Source: Candidatus Peribacteria bacterium (GTDB lineage Bacteria; Patescibacteriota; Gracilibacteria; Peribacterales; Peribacteraceae). From it: a stretch of 35,120 nucleotides of DNA. Where the stretch lies: NCBI GenBank assembly GCA_009691405.1, contig SICN01000010.1, positions 1 through 35,120 on the forward strand. Reading direction: 5' to 3'. The position numbers and the translations under genes are program-made. This document shows, one piece after another, positions 1 to 7,747 of this stretch. Below the pieces are notes generated by a model. That model had not been told where the DNA came from. It saw only the letters and a list, made by a program, of their open reading frames with translations, and searched no databases. The first letter of the stretch is position 1. The number at the start of each line of letters is the position of its first letter.

Positions 1-237
1 TGGGAAACGAAGGAAGGGCAAAAGAGAGCAACCACCGAGATCATTGCGGATCACGTCACGATGCTCGGGCTTCGAAACGCCGATGCCATGAGTGCGGTGC
101 GGGCGGGCGGCAGTGAAGCGCGTTCGTCGGCACCGGCATGGAATGAACATGCGGAGCCCGTGGGCGTCGCCTCTTCAAGTTCCGTACCCGAAATAAAGTA
201 CGAATCGGAAATAAAGCCGGAGGATTTGCCGTTTTAG
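1..237 (+). CDS. ssb: Single-stranded DNA-binding protein, C-terminal part
   Basis: The frame is open from the first base of the window and ends at TAG 235-237, giving 78 residues of a protein whose start lies outside the window. The first 22 residues (WETKEGQKRATTEIIADHV) match the last strands of the SSB OB-fold, where a Lys/Arg-Thr-Thr-Glu segment is typical. A Ser/Ala/Glu-rich flexible linker follows, and the protein ends in Glu-Asp-Leu-Pro-Phe. This acidic tip corresponds to the DDIPF tail by which bacterial SSB recruits RecO, PriA, Exo I and other repair partners. The tail makes the call secure although only the C-terminal half is visible. A hairpin terminator follows directly. Confidence 0.85.
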   Translation, partial: WETKEGQKRATTEIIADHVTMLGLRNADAMSAVRAGGSEARSSAPAWNEHAEPVGVASSSSVPEIKYESEIKPEDLPF

Positions 238-252
238 TTTCCTACCGTCTGC

Positions 253-282
253 AAAGCCCTGCCATTGGAGTAGGGCTTTTGC
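253..282 (+). terminator. Intrinsic terminator after ssb
   Basis: AAAGCCCT (253-260) pairs perfectly with AGGGCTTT (272-279) across an 11-base loop, and the 3' arm runs into four T residues. It begins 15 bases after the ssb stop codon. The T-run is short, so strength is uncertain. Confidence 0.6.
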
Positions 283-308
283 AATTTCATCGATATACTG
301 CGCAAGTT

Positions 309-590
309 ATGCAGCGAAATATACAACCGTTATGGGATCGTGAAACTCTCTATCCAGACGCACAAGATTTAAACGTGGTCGCACTCGTAAAAGACACTGA
401 AAAATATATTTATCTCTACGATGAAGAAAGTAAGCATGATTTGCTCCAACAATTGGAGAAAGATACGGGTGATCAAGATCTCCACTTCACATGGTACGAT
501 GCCGCAGTCCTGTCACAAAAAGTCTGCCATCTCGCCAAGGAAGCACTGCAGGAACATGCGCAGAGAGAAGCAGAGCAAGATAACGGCTAG
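309..590 (+). CDS. Hypothetical protein, 93 aa
   Basis: Small soluble protein with no family I recognise. It is rich in charged residues and ends in a Glu/Gln/Lys-rich probable helix; there is no membrane segment or signal peptide. I chose ATG 309 because a near-consensus -10 (TATACT, 294-299) lies nine bases upstream, the spacing seen at many genes here. An in-frame TTG at 279 would start inside the ssb terminator. The stop codon overlaps the murB stop by four bases (CTAG, 587-590), so the two genes are convergent. Codon use resembles its neighbours, and I think it is real. Confidence 0.6.
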   Translation: MQRNIQPLWDRETLYPDAQDLNVVALVKDTEKYIYLYDEESKHDLLQQLEKDTGDQDLHFTWYDAAVLSQKVCHLAKEALQEHAQREAEQDNG

Positions 591-1456
591 AGTCGGATTG
601 TTCCGTCTGCCTCAATAAACCTCATTTCAACTTCAAGACCTTGTTGAACTTTCTGCTTCACCATTTCAACGACACCGACTGCATCGGCAAACGTCGCCTC
701 TCCCGCATTGATGAGAAAGTTTGCATGCTTTGGAGAGATTTCCACGCCGCCGACTTTGAATCCGCGCAGTCCGGCATCATCGATAAGTTTCCAGGCAGGA
801 GTATCGCCGACCGCTTTGAAGCACGATCCTGCCGTTTTCAGATGCGGCTGCGTCTCAATGCGTTTCCTCAGGAGTATTTCTATGTTTGCTTTGACTGCAT
901 CAGGATTGCCGGAGGGCAAAGCGAGTGTCACCTCCCAAATAATCGGCGCACGATACTTCCCGTTCTTGAATATGCTCTCTCGATACGCAAAGCCACATTC
1001 ATCTTTCGAAAGTATTCTCCACTCACCGTCAACGTACGCCGTCACGGATTCGACAAATGAATCGATCCAAATTCCTTTCGGGCCCTGTCCCGCATTCCCA
1101 AAAATCGCGCCGCCAACGGTACCGGGAATACCGGTGAGAGAGGAGAGATCCAAACCACGCTCTGCCAATTCATTGATGAGCATTGCAAGGTTCTTTCCGG
1201 CGCCCACCGTGACGCGGTTTCCCTGAACCGTCAACGCATCGTTCTTCACCTGTACGACAAATACATCGACCTCGCCGTCGGCAAAAATCGTATTCGATCC
1301 GCTGCCGAGAGGAAGAAGTGAAAGGTTTTGCTCCGCTCCAAATCGCACCGCTTCCTGCACATCGTCTTTCATTTTGAGGTCGGCAAGATACCGCACGACA
1401 CCTCCGATCCTCATCGTGGTTTTCTGCCGAATCGAAACATGTTCCTTTAGTTCCAT
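587..1456 (-). CDS. murB: UDP-N-acetylenolpyruvoylglucosamine reductase
   Basis: FAD- and NADPH-dependent cytoplasmic reductase that converts UDP-GlcNAc-enolpyruvate to UDP-MurNAc, the second committed step of peptidoglycan synthesis. The 289-residue protein has the FAD-binding LGSGSNT segment, then GIPGTVGGAIFGNAGQ, the substrate loop YRESIFK, the catalytic-serine motif AGSCFK and a C-terminal GLEVEMRFIE that carries the conserved glutamate. Absence of the long type I insertion suggests a type II MurB. The frame extends upstream to 1486, but family alignment favours the ATG at 1456, which has AGGG four bases before it. It follows a small membrane-protein gene by 34 bases and is probably cotranscribed. 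The first-step enzyme murA is encoded at 7748. Confidence 0.93.
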   Translation of the reverse strand: MELKEHVSIRQKTTMRIGGVVRYLADLKMKDDVQEAVRFGAEQNLSLLPLGSGSNTIFADGEVDVFVVQVKNDALTVQGNRVTVGAGKNLAMLINELAERGLDLSSLTGIPGTVGGAIFGNAGQGPKGIWIDSFVESVTAYVDGEWRILSKDECGFAYRESIFKNGKYRAPIIWEVTLALPSGNPDAVKANIEILLRKRIETQPHLKTAGSCFKAVGDTPAWKLIDDAGLRGFKVGGVEISPKHANFLINAGEATFADAVGVVEMVKQKVQQGLEVEMRFIEADGTIRL

Positions 1457-1490
1457 CGTCCCTATCATGCCACAGGGTCGGGGCACCCGC

Positions 1491-1946
1491 TTATCTTGTA
1501 ACGAGATCCGTGACTTTCTCCATGGATTCGTAGAGCTTGTCTTTGAATCCTTTCTTCTTCTGTGCTCCCTGCAAAATCACGATCACGACGGCGACGAAGG
1601 CGAGTGCTGCGAGCGTGATGAGAAGATCTTGCATCTCCGGCTGGATACCGAACAGCATCAAGGCGACGAAGATCGCCACTGTCACGAAGAGCCCGACAAT
1701 CACGCCTACACCCATCGTAACGAGCACAAGCTTCGCACGATCTTCCTGGCGATCGTCCGGGGCACTCGCAAGGGACGTCAGGAGCTCACTGCTTACGATC
1801 ACCGGTTCATCCTGACATTTTTTGAAGATCGTCTGCACCTTGCGTTGCAAAATCAAACTGACGAACGTACGAAACGGCACCGAGGTTTTGTCCTCGATCA
1901 CGGCTCGACCGCCCTCATTTGAAATATCGACTTCGACATCGGACAT
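1491..1946 (-). CDS. Small membrane protein, unknown function
   Basis: A 151-residue protein not matching any family I recognise. The first 75 residues are hydrophilic. Two hydrophobic segments at about residues 76-102 and 108-130 are separated by a short polar turn (GIQPEMQD), giving a helical hairpin. A basic KKKGFKDK stretch and a short amphipathic tail follow, so both termini are probably cytoplasmic. Start ATG 1946 is chosen because TACACT (1955-1960) lies eight bases upstream, matching the leaderless pattern of the window; the frame remains open to 1964. It sits immediately upstream of murB in the same direction, which hints at an envelope role but does not prove one. Confidence 0.65.
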   Translation of the reverse strand: MSDVEVDISNEGGRAVIEDKTSVPFRTFVSLILQRKVQTIFKKCQDEPVIVSSELLTSLASAPDDRQEDRAKLVLVTMGVGVIVGLFVTVAIFVALMLFGIQPEMQDLLITLAALAFVAVVIVILQGAQKKKGFKDKLYESMEKVTDLVTR

Positions 1947-1978
1947 ATGAAGACAGTGTAGCACGAGTCGATGGCTGT

Positions 1979-2407
1979 CTACTGCATCGCTCTGTCCAAG
2001 CTTTCTCTGAGTGCCGTACGATGCTGATCTGTCGCGGGAGCTTTGATGCCGAATGCAAGAAATTCATGCTGCTGCTCTGGGGTCATCTGTGAAAAGTTTA
2101 TCTGAACGATCGGCTGCAGCTCTCGGATCTTTGCCGAGAGTGAATCTGATCCTTCGCTGGAAGCCTGCTGAAATTCTGCAAGCCAGCCATCCGCGAACGT
2201 CCGTACTTCAATTCCCGTAAGAGGTTTCTGCTCTTCATCCCCTTCAGGTATCGCCATGTACCTCGAACGAAGATAGAGCGCAAAAGCACCTACCAAACTG
2301 ACTTGTCCCGCTTTCTGCAAAAATTCTCTGCGACCCGAGTCAACGACCCGAGGCTTCTTTGGTTCTCCATGACCCTGATCGAATCTGAGAATATTATGAT
2401 CCTGCAT
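1979..2407 (-). CDS. Hypothetical protein with Tat-like signal anchor
   Basis: A 142-residue protein with no recognised domain. Residues 24-33 read SGRREFLQKA, close to the twin-arginine consensus (S/T)-R-R-x-F-L-K, followed by a hydrophobic stretch (about 34-46). There is no clear Ala-x-Ala cleavage site, so it would act as an N-terminal anchor with about 95 residues outside. The exported part is acidic and probably helical. ATG 2407 is preferred: AATACT (2415-2420) lies seven bases upstream, with TTGCAA (2438-2443) 17 bases further. No tatA or tatC gene is in the window, so use of the Tat route is inference from the motif. Confidence 0.6.
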   Translation of the reverse strand: MQDHNILRFDQGHGEPKKPRVVDSGRREFLQKAGQVSLVGAFALYLRSRYMAIPEGDEEQKPLTGIEVRTFADGWLAEFQQASSEGSDSLSAKIRELQPIVQINFSQMTPEQQHEFLAFGIKAPATDQHRTALRESLDRAMQ

Positions 2408-2414
2408 ACACTCC

Positions 2415-2443
2415 AGTATTCCAGAAACTGTCAAAACTTGCAA
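2415..2443 (-). promoter_or_regulatory. Promoter of the Tat-signal gene
   Basis: On minus, TTGCAA and AATACT are separated by 17 bases, and the -10 ends seven bases before ATG 2407. The predicted transcript starts at or next to the start codon. Confidence 0.45.
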
Positions 2444-2476
2444 TAGAAAATTAATATGTTTTAAAGTAATAATGAT

Positions 2477-2704
2477 TCAACCTTCGAGCGAAGAAACGAA
2501 GCAACCGCTGCCCTCCAAAAGCTTCCGAAGTTCCAGAATCGTCGTTTTGCTGCTTTCCCCATCAATCGGCGTCACATCGATGTTGAGTCTCACTCTCTCT
2601 CGAAGACTCGCTCTCCGCTTCGCAAGTGCGATAATGTGGCGCGCTTGCTCTTCGGTAAGATCGGAACCATCCATCGATGATATGCGCACATATTCGGAAG
2701 GCAT
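2477..2704 (-). CDS. Hypothetical protein, 75 aa
   Basis: Small charged protein of unknown function. A helical stretch (about residues 14-40) rich in Glu, Ala, Arg and Leu is followed by a likely beta strand and a second helix; there is no membrane segment. The start ATG at 2704 lies eight bases after the gltX stop. Between them sits the best promoter of the window (TTGACA, 18 bases, TATAAT), whose -10 ends six bases before the ATG. A TTG at 2719 in the same frame is less likely because it overlaps that promoter. It could be transcribed independently of gltX. Confidence 0.6.
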   Translation of the reverse strand: MPSEYVRISSMDGSDLTEEQARHIIALAKRRASLRERVRLNIDVTPIDGESSKTTILELRKLLEGSGCFVSSLEG

Positions 2705-2710
2705 GTCTGG

Positions 2711-2740
2711 ATTATACAATCCATTTTTTTATTCTGTCAA
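2711..2740 (-). promoter_or_regulatory. Consensus sigma-70 promoter, leaderless geometry
   Basis: On minus, a perfect TTGACA (2740-2735), an 18-base spacer containing seven consecutive A residues, and a perfect TATAAT (2716-2711). The following ATG (2704) begins seven bases after the last base of the -10, just where transcription should start. The element straddles the last codons of gltX. Confidence 0.8.
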
Positions 2741-4175
2741 GAACCTCTGTCTTCGAAAGCAGTGAGGCAACTTCATACGCACCTGGCGAGTATTCACGAC
2801 CCGTAAGAGCGGCCCTAAGCGGCCAGAGAATTTGGCCCTTCTTCATGCCTGACGTCGCGATGAGCGATTCCAATGCAGTCGTCACCTCACGTAGCGACCA
2901 GGCGGCATCGGAAACCCTTGAGAGCGCTTCCTGAATCAGCGAGAGAATCTTCGGCACGTCTTCTTTGCTGATTTTCTGCTTCGAGTTCGCAATCAGGTCA
3001 AGAGAAACCTTCGGTGTTTCGTAGAAATACGAGAGCATATCCGGGGCTTCTGGAAAAAAGGTGATACGTTCCTGGATAAGTGTGGCACGCTCGGAAAATT
3101 TCGAATCGGTTGAGGCTGCAGGAAATTTTTCCGCAACGAGAGGCTTGATGCGTGCGGCGAATTCTTGCACCGGGATTTTCCGCATCCACTGACCCTGAAG
3201 CCAATCGAGCTTCTCGAGATCCAAGACCGCTCCGGATTTGTGCACGCGATCAAGGGAGAATGCATCGATGAGTTCTTGAAGAGAGAACAGTTCCTGCGTC
3301 GTCCCGGGGTTCCATCCGAGCAGTGCCAGGAAGTTGATGAGTGCCTCCGGAAGATATCCTTTCCTGATGTAGTCCTCGACAGCGACGTCATTCTGACGCT
3401 TGCTGAGTTTGGTACGATCTTTGTTGAGGAGGAGAGGAACATGGGCATACCTCGGCGGCTCCCAGCCGAACGCGCGAAAGAGCAGCAGGTGCTTCGGGAG
3501 TGAGCTCAGCCATTCTTCCCCCCTGTTCACCATATCCGTTTTCATCAGATGATCATCAACGACATGTGCGAGGTGGTACGTTGGAAACCCGTCGGATTTC
3601 ATCAGCACCTGATCGTCGATCGTATGCCCCTTGAAGACGAGCGGTCCGTAGATTTCATCCGTCACGCATATAGTCTCCTCACGCGGAACTTTCATGCGGA
3701 TGACGTGCTTCTCCCCGGATGCAAGGCGCTTCTGCACTTCTTCTTCCGAAAGTTCCAGACATGTTCGATCGTACATCGGAGCTTGCTTCCTCGCTTCCTG
3801 CGCTTTCCTCATCTGATCCAAGCGTTCACTGGTGCAAAAGCAGTGGTATGCATGCCGGCTCGCAAGAAGTTGATCCGTATATTTTTTATACACATCAAGC
3901 CGCTTGGATTGGTGATAGGGTCCGTACTCTCCTCGCTCCGTCACTTGCCCCGCGGCATCGAGCATCACTCCCTCGTCGGGGGAAAGACCCGCCCACACAA
4001 GTGTTCGAACGATATTCTTCGCAGCCCCTGCAACCTCTCGGGTCTTATCCGTATCTTCGATCCGGAGCGTAAATGTTCCCTTCGTCTTCCTCGCAAGAAG
4101 CCAGGCAAAGAGAGCTGTCCGAAGCCCCCCGAGATGCAGGAAACCGGTCGGTGAAGGCGGGAAGCGCGTGCGCAT
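2712..4175 (-). CDS. gltX: Glutamyl-tRNA synthetase
   Basis: Class I aminoacyl-tRNA synthetase that charges tRNA-Glu (and possibly tRNA-Gln, if non-discriminating) with glutamate. The 487-residue protein is of usual length. The N-terminus RFPPSPTGFLHLGG (residues 4-17) holds the HIGH-class signature in the form HLGG, LRIEDTD follows, then VNRGEEWLSSLPKH, and a KMSKS-equivalent KLSKR near residue 256. The remainder is the helical anticodon-binding domain. The start ATG at 4175 has TAAGCT (4183-4188) seven bases upstream. The next gene downstream has its own promoter overlapping the gltX end. No glutaminyl-tRNA synthetase or gatCAB is in the window, so tRNA specificity cannot be settled here. 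Confidence 0.95.
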   Translation of the reverse strand: MRTRFPPSPTGFLHLGGLRTALFAWLLARKTKGTFTLRIEDTDKTREVAGAAKNIVRTLVWAGLSPDEGVMLDAAGQVTERGEYGPYHQSKRLDVYKKYTDQLLASRHAYHCFCTSERLDQMRKAQEARKQAPMYDRTCLELSEEEVQKRLASGEKHVIRMKVPREETICVTDEIYGPLVFKGHTIDDQVLMKSDGFPTYHLAHVVDDHLMKTDMVNRGEEWLSSLPKHLLLFRAFGWEPPRYAHVPLLLNKDRTKLSKRQNDVAVEDYIRKGYLPEALINFLALLGWNPGTTQELFSLQELIDAFSLDRVHKSGAVLDLEKLDWLQGQWMRKIPVQEFAARIKPLVAEKFPAASTDSKFSERATLIQERITFFPEAPDMLSYFYETPKVSLDLIANSKQKISKEDVPKILSLIQEALSRVSDAAWSLREVTTALESLIATSGMKKGQILWPLRAALTGREYSPGAYEVASLLSKTEVLDRIKKWIV

Positions 4176-4190
4176 GACGCGGAGCTTACA

Positions 4191-4838
4191 CTACTTTGCG
4201 ACGGTCACCGTGAAGGTCACCTTCTTCTTCGGCATGTCATTGCTCGGGTCCCTTTCGACCGTCGCGATGGCATTCACGATATCCTGACCTTTCGTGACAC
4301 GACCGAAGATCGTGTAGCTCGCAGGCAAAGGATAATCTTTGTCCATGATAAAGAACTGGCTTCCGTTCGTATTCGGTCCTCGGTTCGCCATGGCAATCGA
4401 GCCGGCTTTATAGCCGCCTGCGTAGACAGCCGAATCCGGATCGATCTCGTCTTCAAACATCTCTCCGTAGATGCTCCTTCCACCCGTGCCGTTTCCGGTC
4501 GGATCGCCGCCCTGGATCATGAACCCCGGAATCACGCGATGAAAGATGAGATTGTCGTAGTAACCGGACTTCGCAAGCACGATGAAGTTTGTGACAGTTT
4601 TTGGAGCCGTCTTGGCATCGAGCTGAAGGGTGATATCGCCTTTGCTTGTGACAAGAGTCACCGTGTGTTTCCCCGTGAGGAGTTTGCCATCCCACATCGC
4701 AGAACCTAAGGAATTTTGGAGAGCCATGGCGGAGGAGGAAGTGGAGGAAGTGCCGTCTATGGGGGCAGGAGTGCCCGCACATGCGGAGAGAAAAGAAAGA
4801 GTGACAAAGAGACCGGAAACCTTGAGTATGGAAGTCAT
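4191..4838 (-). CDS. Cyclophilin-type peptidyl-prolyl isomerase lipoprotein
   Basis: Predicted exported prolyl cis-trans isomerase that would assist folding of secreted proteins. Residues 1-20 form a lipoprotein signal ending in the lipobox LSAC (Cys20), so LspA (7193) should process it. A Ser/Thr-rich linker leads to a cyclophilin domain from about residue 55. The domain contains the active-site signature FHRVIPGFMIQGGDP and the core motif GSIAMANRGPNTNGSQFFI. It follows murG by 20 bases. A possible promoter inside the murG end (TTGCAG, 18 bases, TACTAT) would give a leader of about 20 bases with no Shine-Dalgarno site. The lipoprotein form suggests action outside the membrane. Confidence 0.88.
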   Translation of the reverse strand: MTSILKVSGLFVTLSFLSACAGTPAPIDGTSSTSSSAMALQNSLGSAMWDGKLLTGKHTVTLVTSKGDITLQLDAKTAPKTVTNFIVLAKSGYYDNLIFHRVIPGFMIQGGDPTGNGTGGRSIYGEMFEDEIDPDSAVYAGGYKAGSIAMANRGPNTNGSQFFIMDKDYPLPASYTIFGRVTKGQDIVNAIATVERDPSNDMPKKKVTFTVTVAK

Positions 4839-4858
4839 AAGAGAAATGGGGAGACGGG

Positions 4859-5953
4859 TCAGGATAGTACCTTTGATGCGTCGGGACCTGCAAGGATGAT
4901 TTTTGCTATTTTTTTTGCGGCGTCGGAAGGGAAAGAATCATGCAGAGCTTTCCCCAGATGCTTTCGGAGAAGCTCGTCCCCGAGGAGGTTTTCCACTTCG
5001 GAAACAAGTGTGGAGAGTTTCTCCTGCGGAAGAAGAACAAGAGCCTGCCTCGAATGGAGAAGTTCGGCATTCCGCAGCTGATGATTGTGCGCAACGCCCG
5101 TGAGAGGCACTGCAATCGCTGCTTTCGAGAGGGCTCCGAGCTCCGAGAGCGTCCCGGCTCCTGCACGCGTCACCACAATATCTGCAAGCGCATACAGATG
5201 GGGGAGTTCTTCGCTCACCGTTTCCCGAACAAAATAGCGCGCATGACTCCGTGCGATTCCCTTCCCAACACCTGTGAGATGAATGATATCGGCACTCTCG
5301 AGAAGAGCCGGGAGGGAGTGGGCTACGACGTCATTAAGGGCAACAGACCCCTGGCTTCCTCCGATGATCATGAGAACCGGACGTCGACCGGAGAACCCGG
5401 TGATCCTCTGTCCGGCCGCCTCCGATCCAGCGAGTATTTCCTCACGCACGGGATTCCCGGTGTGATGGGTAAGAGAAGAAAATTTCTCAGGAAGACCGAT
5501 CGACGGAAAGCCGGTGCAAATGACGGTTGCAAAGCGTGCCATCAGCTTGGCACTCGCGCTCATGACGCTGTCGGATTCATGCAGGACGATCGGAATGCGC
5601 ATCCAGCGAGCCATCAGGCAGACCGGCACACTCACGAAGCCACCCTTCGAGAAAACGAGATCCGGTTTCTCCTCCAGAAGAATTTTTCTCGCCTGAAAGC
5701 AGGCTGCAATCAAAAGAAACGGGAATGCAATCGCATGAAGCGAGAGGTGATGTGGAAACTTCGGAGCACGGAGCGCATGGAAATGCTGCTTCTGTTCCCG
5801 CAACCGCTCTCTTTCCTCAGATCGGTCGGAACACACGAACACCATCTTCACATCAGGGCGAATTTTTTCTGCCTCTGCTGCAATGGCAAGGGAAGGTACA
5901 AGGTGCCCGAAGCTTCCACCGCCGCAGAACAGAATGGTGTGAGATTTCTGCAT
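4859..5953 (-). CDS. murG: UDP-GlcNAc:lipid I N-acetylglucosaminyltransferase
   Basis: Membrane-associated GT28 glycosyltransferase that adds GlcNAc to lipid I to form lipid II at the cytoplasmic face. The 364-residue protein has a glycine-rich loop GGGSFGH (residues 11-17; usually GGGTGGH), HESDSVM in place of the common HEQN motif, GGSQGS at the start of the C-terminal domain, and ADIVVTRAGAGTLSEL, the UDP-GlcNAc-binding region with the key glutamate. The ATG at 5953 lies one base after the ftsW stop, implying translational coupling; the frame is open further up to 6022, but that part overlaps ftsW. The HESDS variant is worth noting but the fold signature is intact. Confidence 0.94.
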   Translation of the reverse strand: MQKSHTILFCGGGSFGHLVPSLAIAAEAEKIRPDVKMVFVCSDRSEERERLREQKQHFHALRAPKFPHHLSLHAIAFPFLLIAACFQARKILLEEKPDLVFSKGGFVSVPVCLMARWMRIPIVLHESDSVMSASAKLMARFATVICTGFPSIGLPEKFSSLTHHTGNPVREEILAGSEAAGQRITGFSGRRPVLMIIGGSQGSVALNDVVAHSLPALLESADIIHLTGVGKGIARSHARYFVRETVSEELPHLYALADIVVTRAGAGTLSELGALSKAAIAVPLTGVAHNHQLRNAELLHSRQALVLLPQEKLSTLVSEVENLLGDELLRKHLGKALHDSFPSDAAKKIAKIILAGPDASKVLS

Positions 5954-5954
5954 A

Positions 5955-7166
5955 TCAGGATTGAATGAAGCGTCGAAGCGAGCCGAGTTCCGACTGACGC
6001 GCGCGTCTCCTGATACTGACATCTTCCTGCGTGGAGTGCATGGAAATATTAAGGAGAATGCCGATACCCGAGAGTGTTGCGAGGAGCGAGGATCCGCCGT
6101 AACTGATGAATGGAAGGGTGAGACCGGTGATCGGAAACAATGAAAGATTCACGCAGATGTTGAGGAGTGTCTGAAAGGCGATCCCGGTCGTGATGCCTGT
6201 CGCAACCATGAGCCCGAAACGATCGGGTGCGTGACGCGCGATACGAAGACCGCGATAGATGAGGATGCCATAGAGCCCGAGAACGATCAGGAGGCGAAAG
6301 AATCCGAGTTCCTCCGCCATCGCAGCGAAGATCGTGTCCGACTGCACTTCGGGCAGGTACCCGAATTTCTGGATCGATTTTCCGTACCCGACACCGAAGA
6401 GCCCGCCACTGCCGATGGCGATGAGTGCTTGGTAGACCTGGAATCCGATTCCTTCTCGGTACGTCTGATCGTCGGGACGAAAGAGAATATGAAGGAAGAC
6501 GGTGAATCTGTTCCGGACGTATTCCTGGTTCAGGATGACCGGAAGACCGAGAAGCCCCGCAGCAGCCGCTCCCATCAGAATATGCAACACGTTGCCGCCA
6601 CCAACGAAGAACATCGTCGAGGCAATGGCGGAGAAGACGAGGAATGAACCCAAATCGGGTTGGATGGCGACGAGAAACGTCGAGAGACAGAGGAGAATCA
6701 CGAATGGAATAAAACCATCGTGGAATGTCGCAATGAGCGACTCCTTCTTCTGCAGCCACACCGCAAGGTAAAAAATGAGCGTGAGTTTCAGGAATTCCGA
6801 CGGCTGCACCGAGAAAATGTAAAACTGAAGCCAGCTCTTCGCCGTTCCGTACTCGTTGCCGATTCCCGGAATAAAGAGCGTCAGGAGCAATGCCAAATTC
6901 GCAAGGAAGAGAACCTTCGCGTGTTTCTCCCAGAAGTGATAGGGGATAATGGTCGTGACAGCGAGTGCACCGAGCGCCACGAGCATGTGGAGGAAACTCC
7001 TCCAGAGGTAGAACGCATTCGACGGCGCCTCCCATGTGCCGGCATCGACAAACTTCTGCGTGAGCTGGTAACTCTGATACACGCTCACACTCGCAATCAT
7101 GGCAAGCCCGAAGAGACTTAAGCCAAGCGCTATGCCGAGAAGCAGGAAATCCGCACGCTTGAACAT
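5955..7166 (-). CDS. ftsW: SEDS-family peptidoglycan polymerase (FtsW/RodA type)
   Basis: Polytopic inner-membrane glycosyltransferase that polymerises lipid II, working with a class B penicillin-binding protein. The 403-residue protein has about ten hydrophobic segments. SEDS hallmarks include WLQFYIFSVQPSEFLKL, the extracellular-loop signature GIGSGGLFGVGYGKS-like segment, PEVQSDTIFAAMAEELG with the catalytic aspartate, and LPFISYGGSS near the C-terminus. Pairing with murG favours FtsW over RodA, though sequence alone does not decide. A -10-like TATCAT (7181-7176) lies nine bases before the ATG. The gene is divergent from lspA across 26 bases, so the two promoters overlap. No penicillin-binding protein is encoded here. 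Confidence 0.92.
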   Translation of the reverse strand: MFKRADFLLLGIALGLSLFGLAMIASVSVYQSYQLTQKFVDAGTWEAPSNAFYLWRSFLHMLVALGALAVTTIIPYHFWEKHAKVLFLANLALLLTLFIPGIGNEYGTAKSWLQFYIFSVQPSEFLKLTLIFYLAVWLQKKESLIATFHDGFIPFVILLCLSTFLVAIQPDLGSFLVFSAIASTMFFVGGGNVLHILMGAAAAGLLGLPVILNQEYVRNRFTVFLHILFRPDDQTYREGIGFQVYQALIAIGSGGLFGVGYGKSIQKFGYLPEVQSDTIFAAMAEELGFFRLLIVLGLYGILIYRGLRIARHAPDRFGLMVATGITTGIAFQTLLNICVNLSLFPITGLTLPFISYGGSSLLATLSGIGILLNISMHSTQEDVSIRRRARQSELGSLRRFIQS

Positions 7167-7192
7167 GAGGCATCCATGATACCCTATCCCGT

Positions 7193-7618
7193 ATGCGGCT
7201 TCTCCTCATTGCAGCTATTGCCGGCGTGGGTTCTGCTCTCGCTTCCTTCGGTGCCGAGCATCTTGAAAACGACATACTGCTCTTCGGCAATTTTGTGAGA
7301 CTCACACTCTCTCATAATCCCGATATCGCATTCGGCATCCCGCTTCCGTTCCCACTCAAAGAACTCCTGATCGCAGGAGCGCTTGTCGCTGTCTTGATCC
7401 TTTCATACAAGGAAAGACACAAAAAACTCCCCGCTCTCGGTTTTGGACTGATCATCGGCGGGGCGATCGCGAATCTCATCGACAGGATCCCTGATGGGAT
7501 TGTCACCGACTACATTGCGATCGGAACATTCCCCGTTTTCAACCTTCCGGATGCATGTATCACGATCGGTGCCGGGATACTGCTGCTGGAGAATTTGGTG
7601 AAAAAGAAGTATGCTTGA
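7193..7618 (+). CDS. lspA: Lipoprotein signal peptidase (signal peptidase II)
   Basis: Membrane aspartyl protease that removes signal peptides from diacylglyceryl-modified prolipoproteins. The 141-residue protein has four hydrophobic segments and the family motifs SHNPDIAFGI (usually N-x-G-x-A-F), GGAIANLIDRI and FNLPDACITIG. The two catalytic aspartates are in LIDR (about residue 97) and LPDA (about residue 120); the second motif usually reads FNxAD, so Pro here is a variation. ATG 7193 has TACCCT (7180-7185) seven bases upstream. The cyclophilin at 4191 is a likely substrate. Divergent from ftsW. Confidence 0.92.
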   Translation: MRLLLIAAIAGVGSALASFGAEHLENDILLFGNFVRLTLSHNPDIAFGIPLPFPLKELLIAGALVAVLILSYKERHKKLPALGFGLIIGGAIANLIDRIPDGIVTDYIAIGTFPVFNLPDACITIGAGILLLENLVKKKYA

Positions 7619-7671
7619 GGCATGAGAAATCCAGTGCGACTTTCCCGCGCTTCTTCGCGTATAAAATCGGG

Positions 7672-7747
7672 TATACTGCATCCTCTCGCTCAAGCAAGTA
7701 GAGAGGCAAAAGCAGTAGTATCTCCACTCTCTCCCGATACTGCATCC
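7672..7747 (+). promoter_or_regulatory. murA promoter region with duplicated -10 block
   Basis: ATACTGCATCC occurs twice, at 7673-7683 and 7737-7747. The first copy is preceded by T, giving TATACT; the second gives GATACT, with GCATCC then leading straight into the murA ATG. The downstream copy fits a leaderless start; the upstream copy would produce a leader of about 65 bases. Confidence 0.4.

Noticed and set aside
4940-5968. Open frame of 342 codons on plus opposite murG
   Set aside because: murG on minus has all family motifs; the plus frame is a low-quality shadow.
6049-7305. Open frame of 418 codons on minus overlapping ftsW
   Set aside because: It overlaps ftsW in another frame and runs into the divergent lspA; the composition (Arg, Ser and His excess) is that of an out-of-frame reading.
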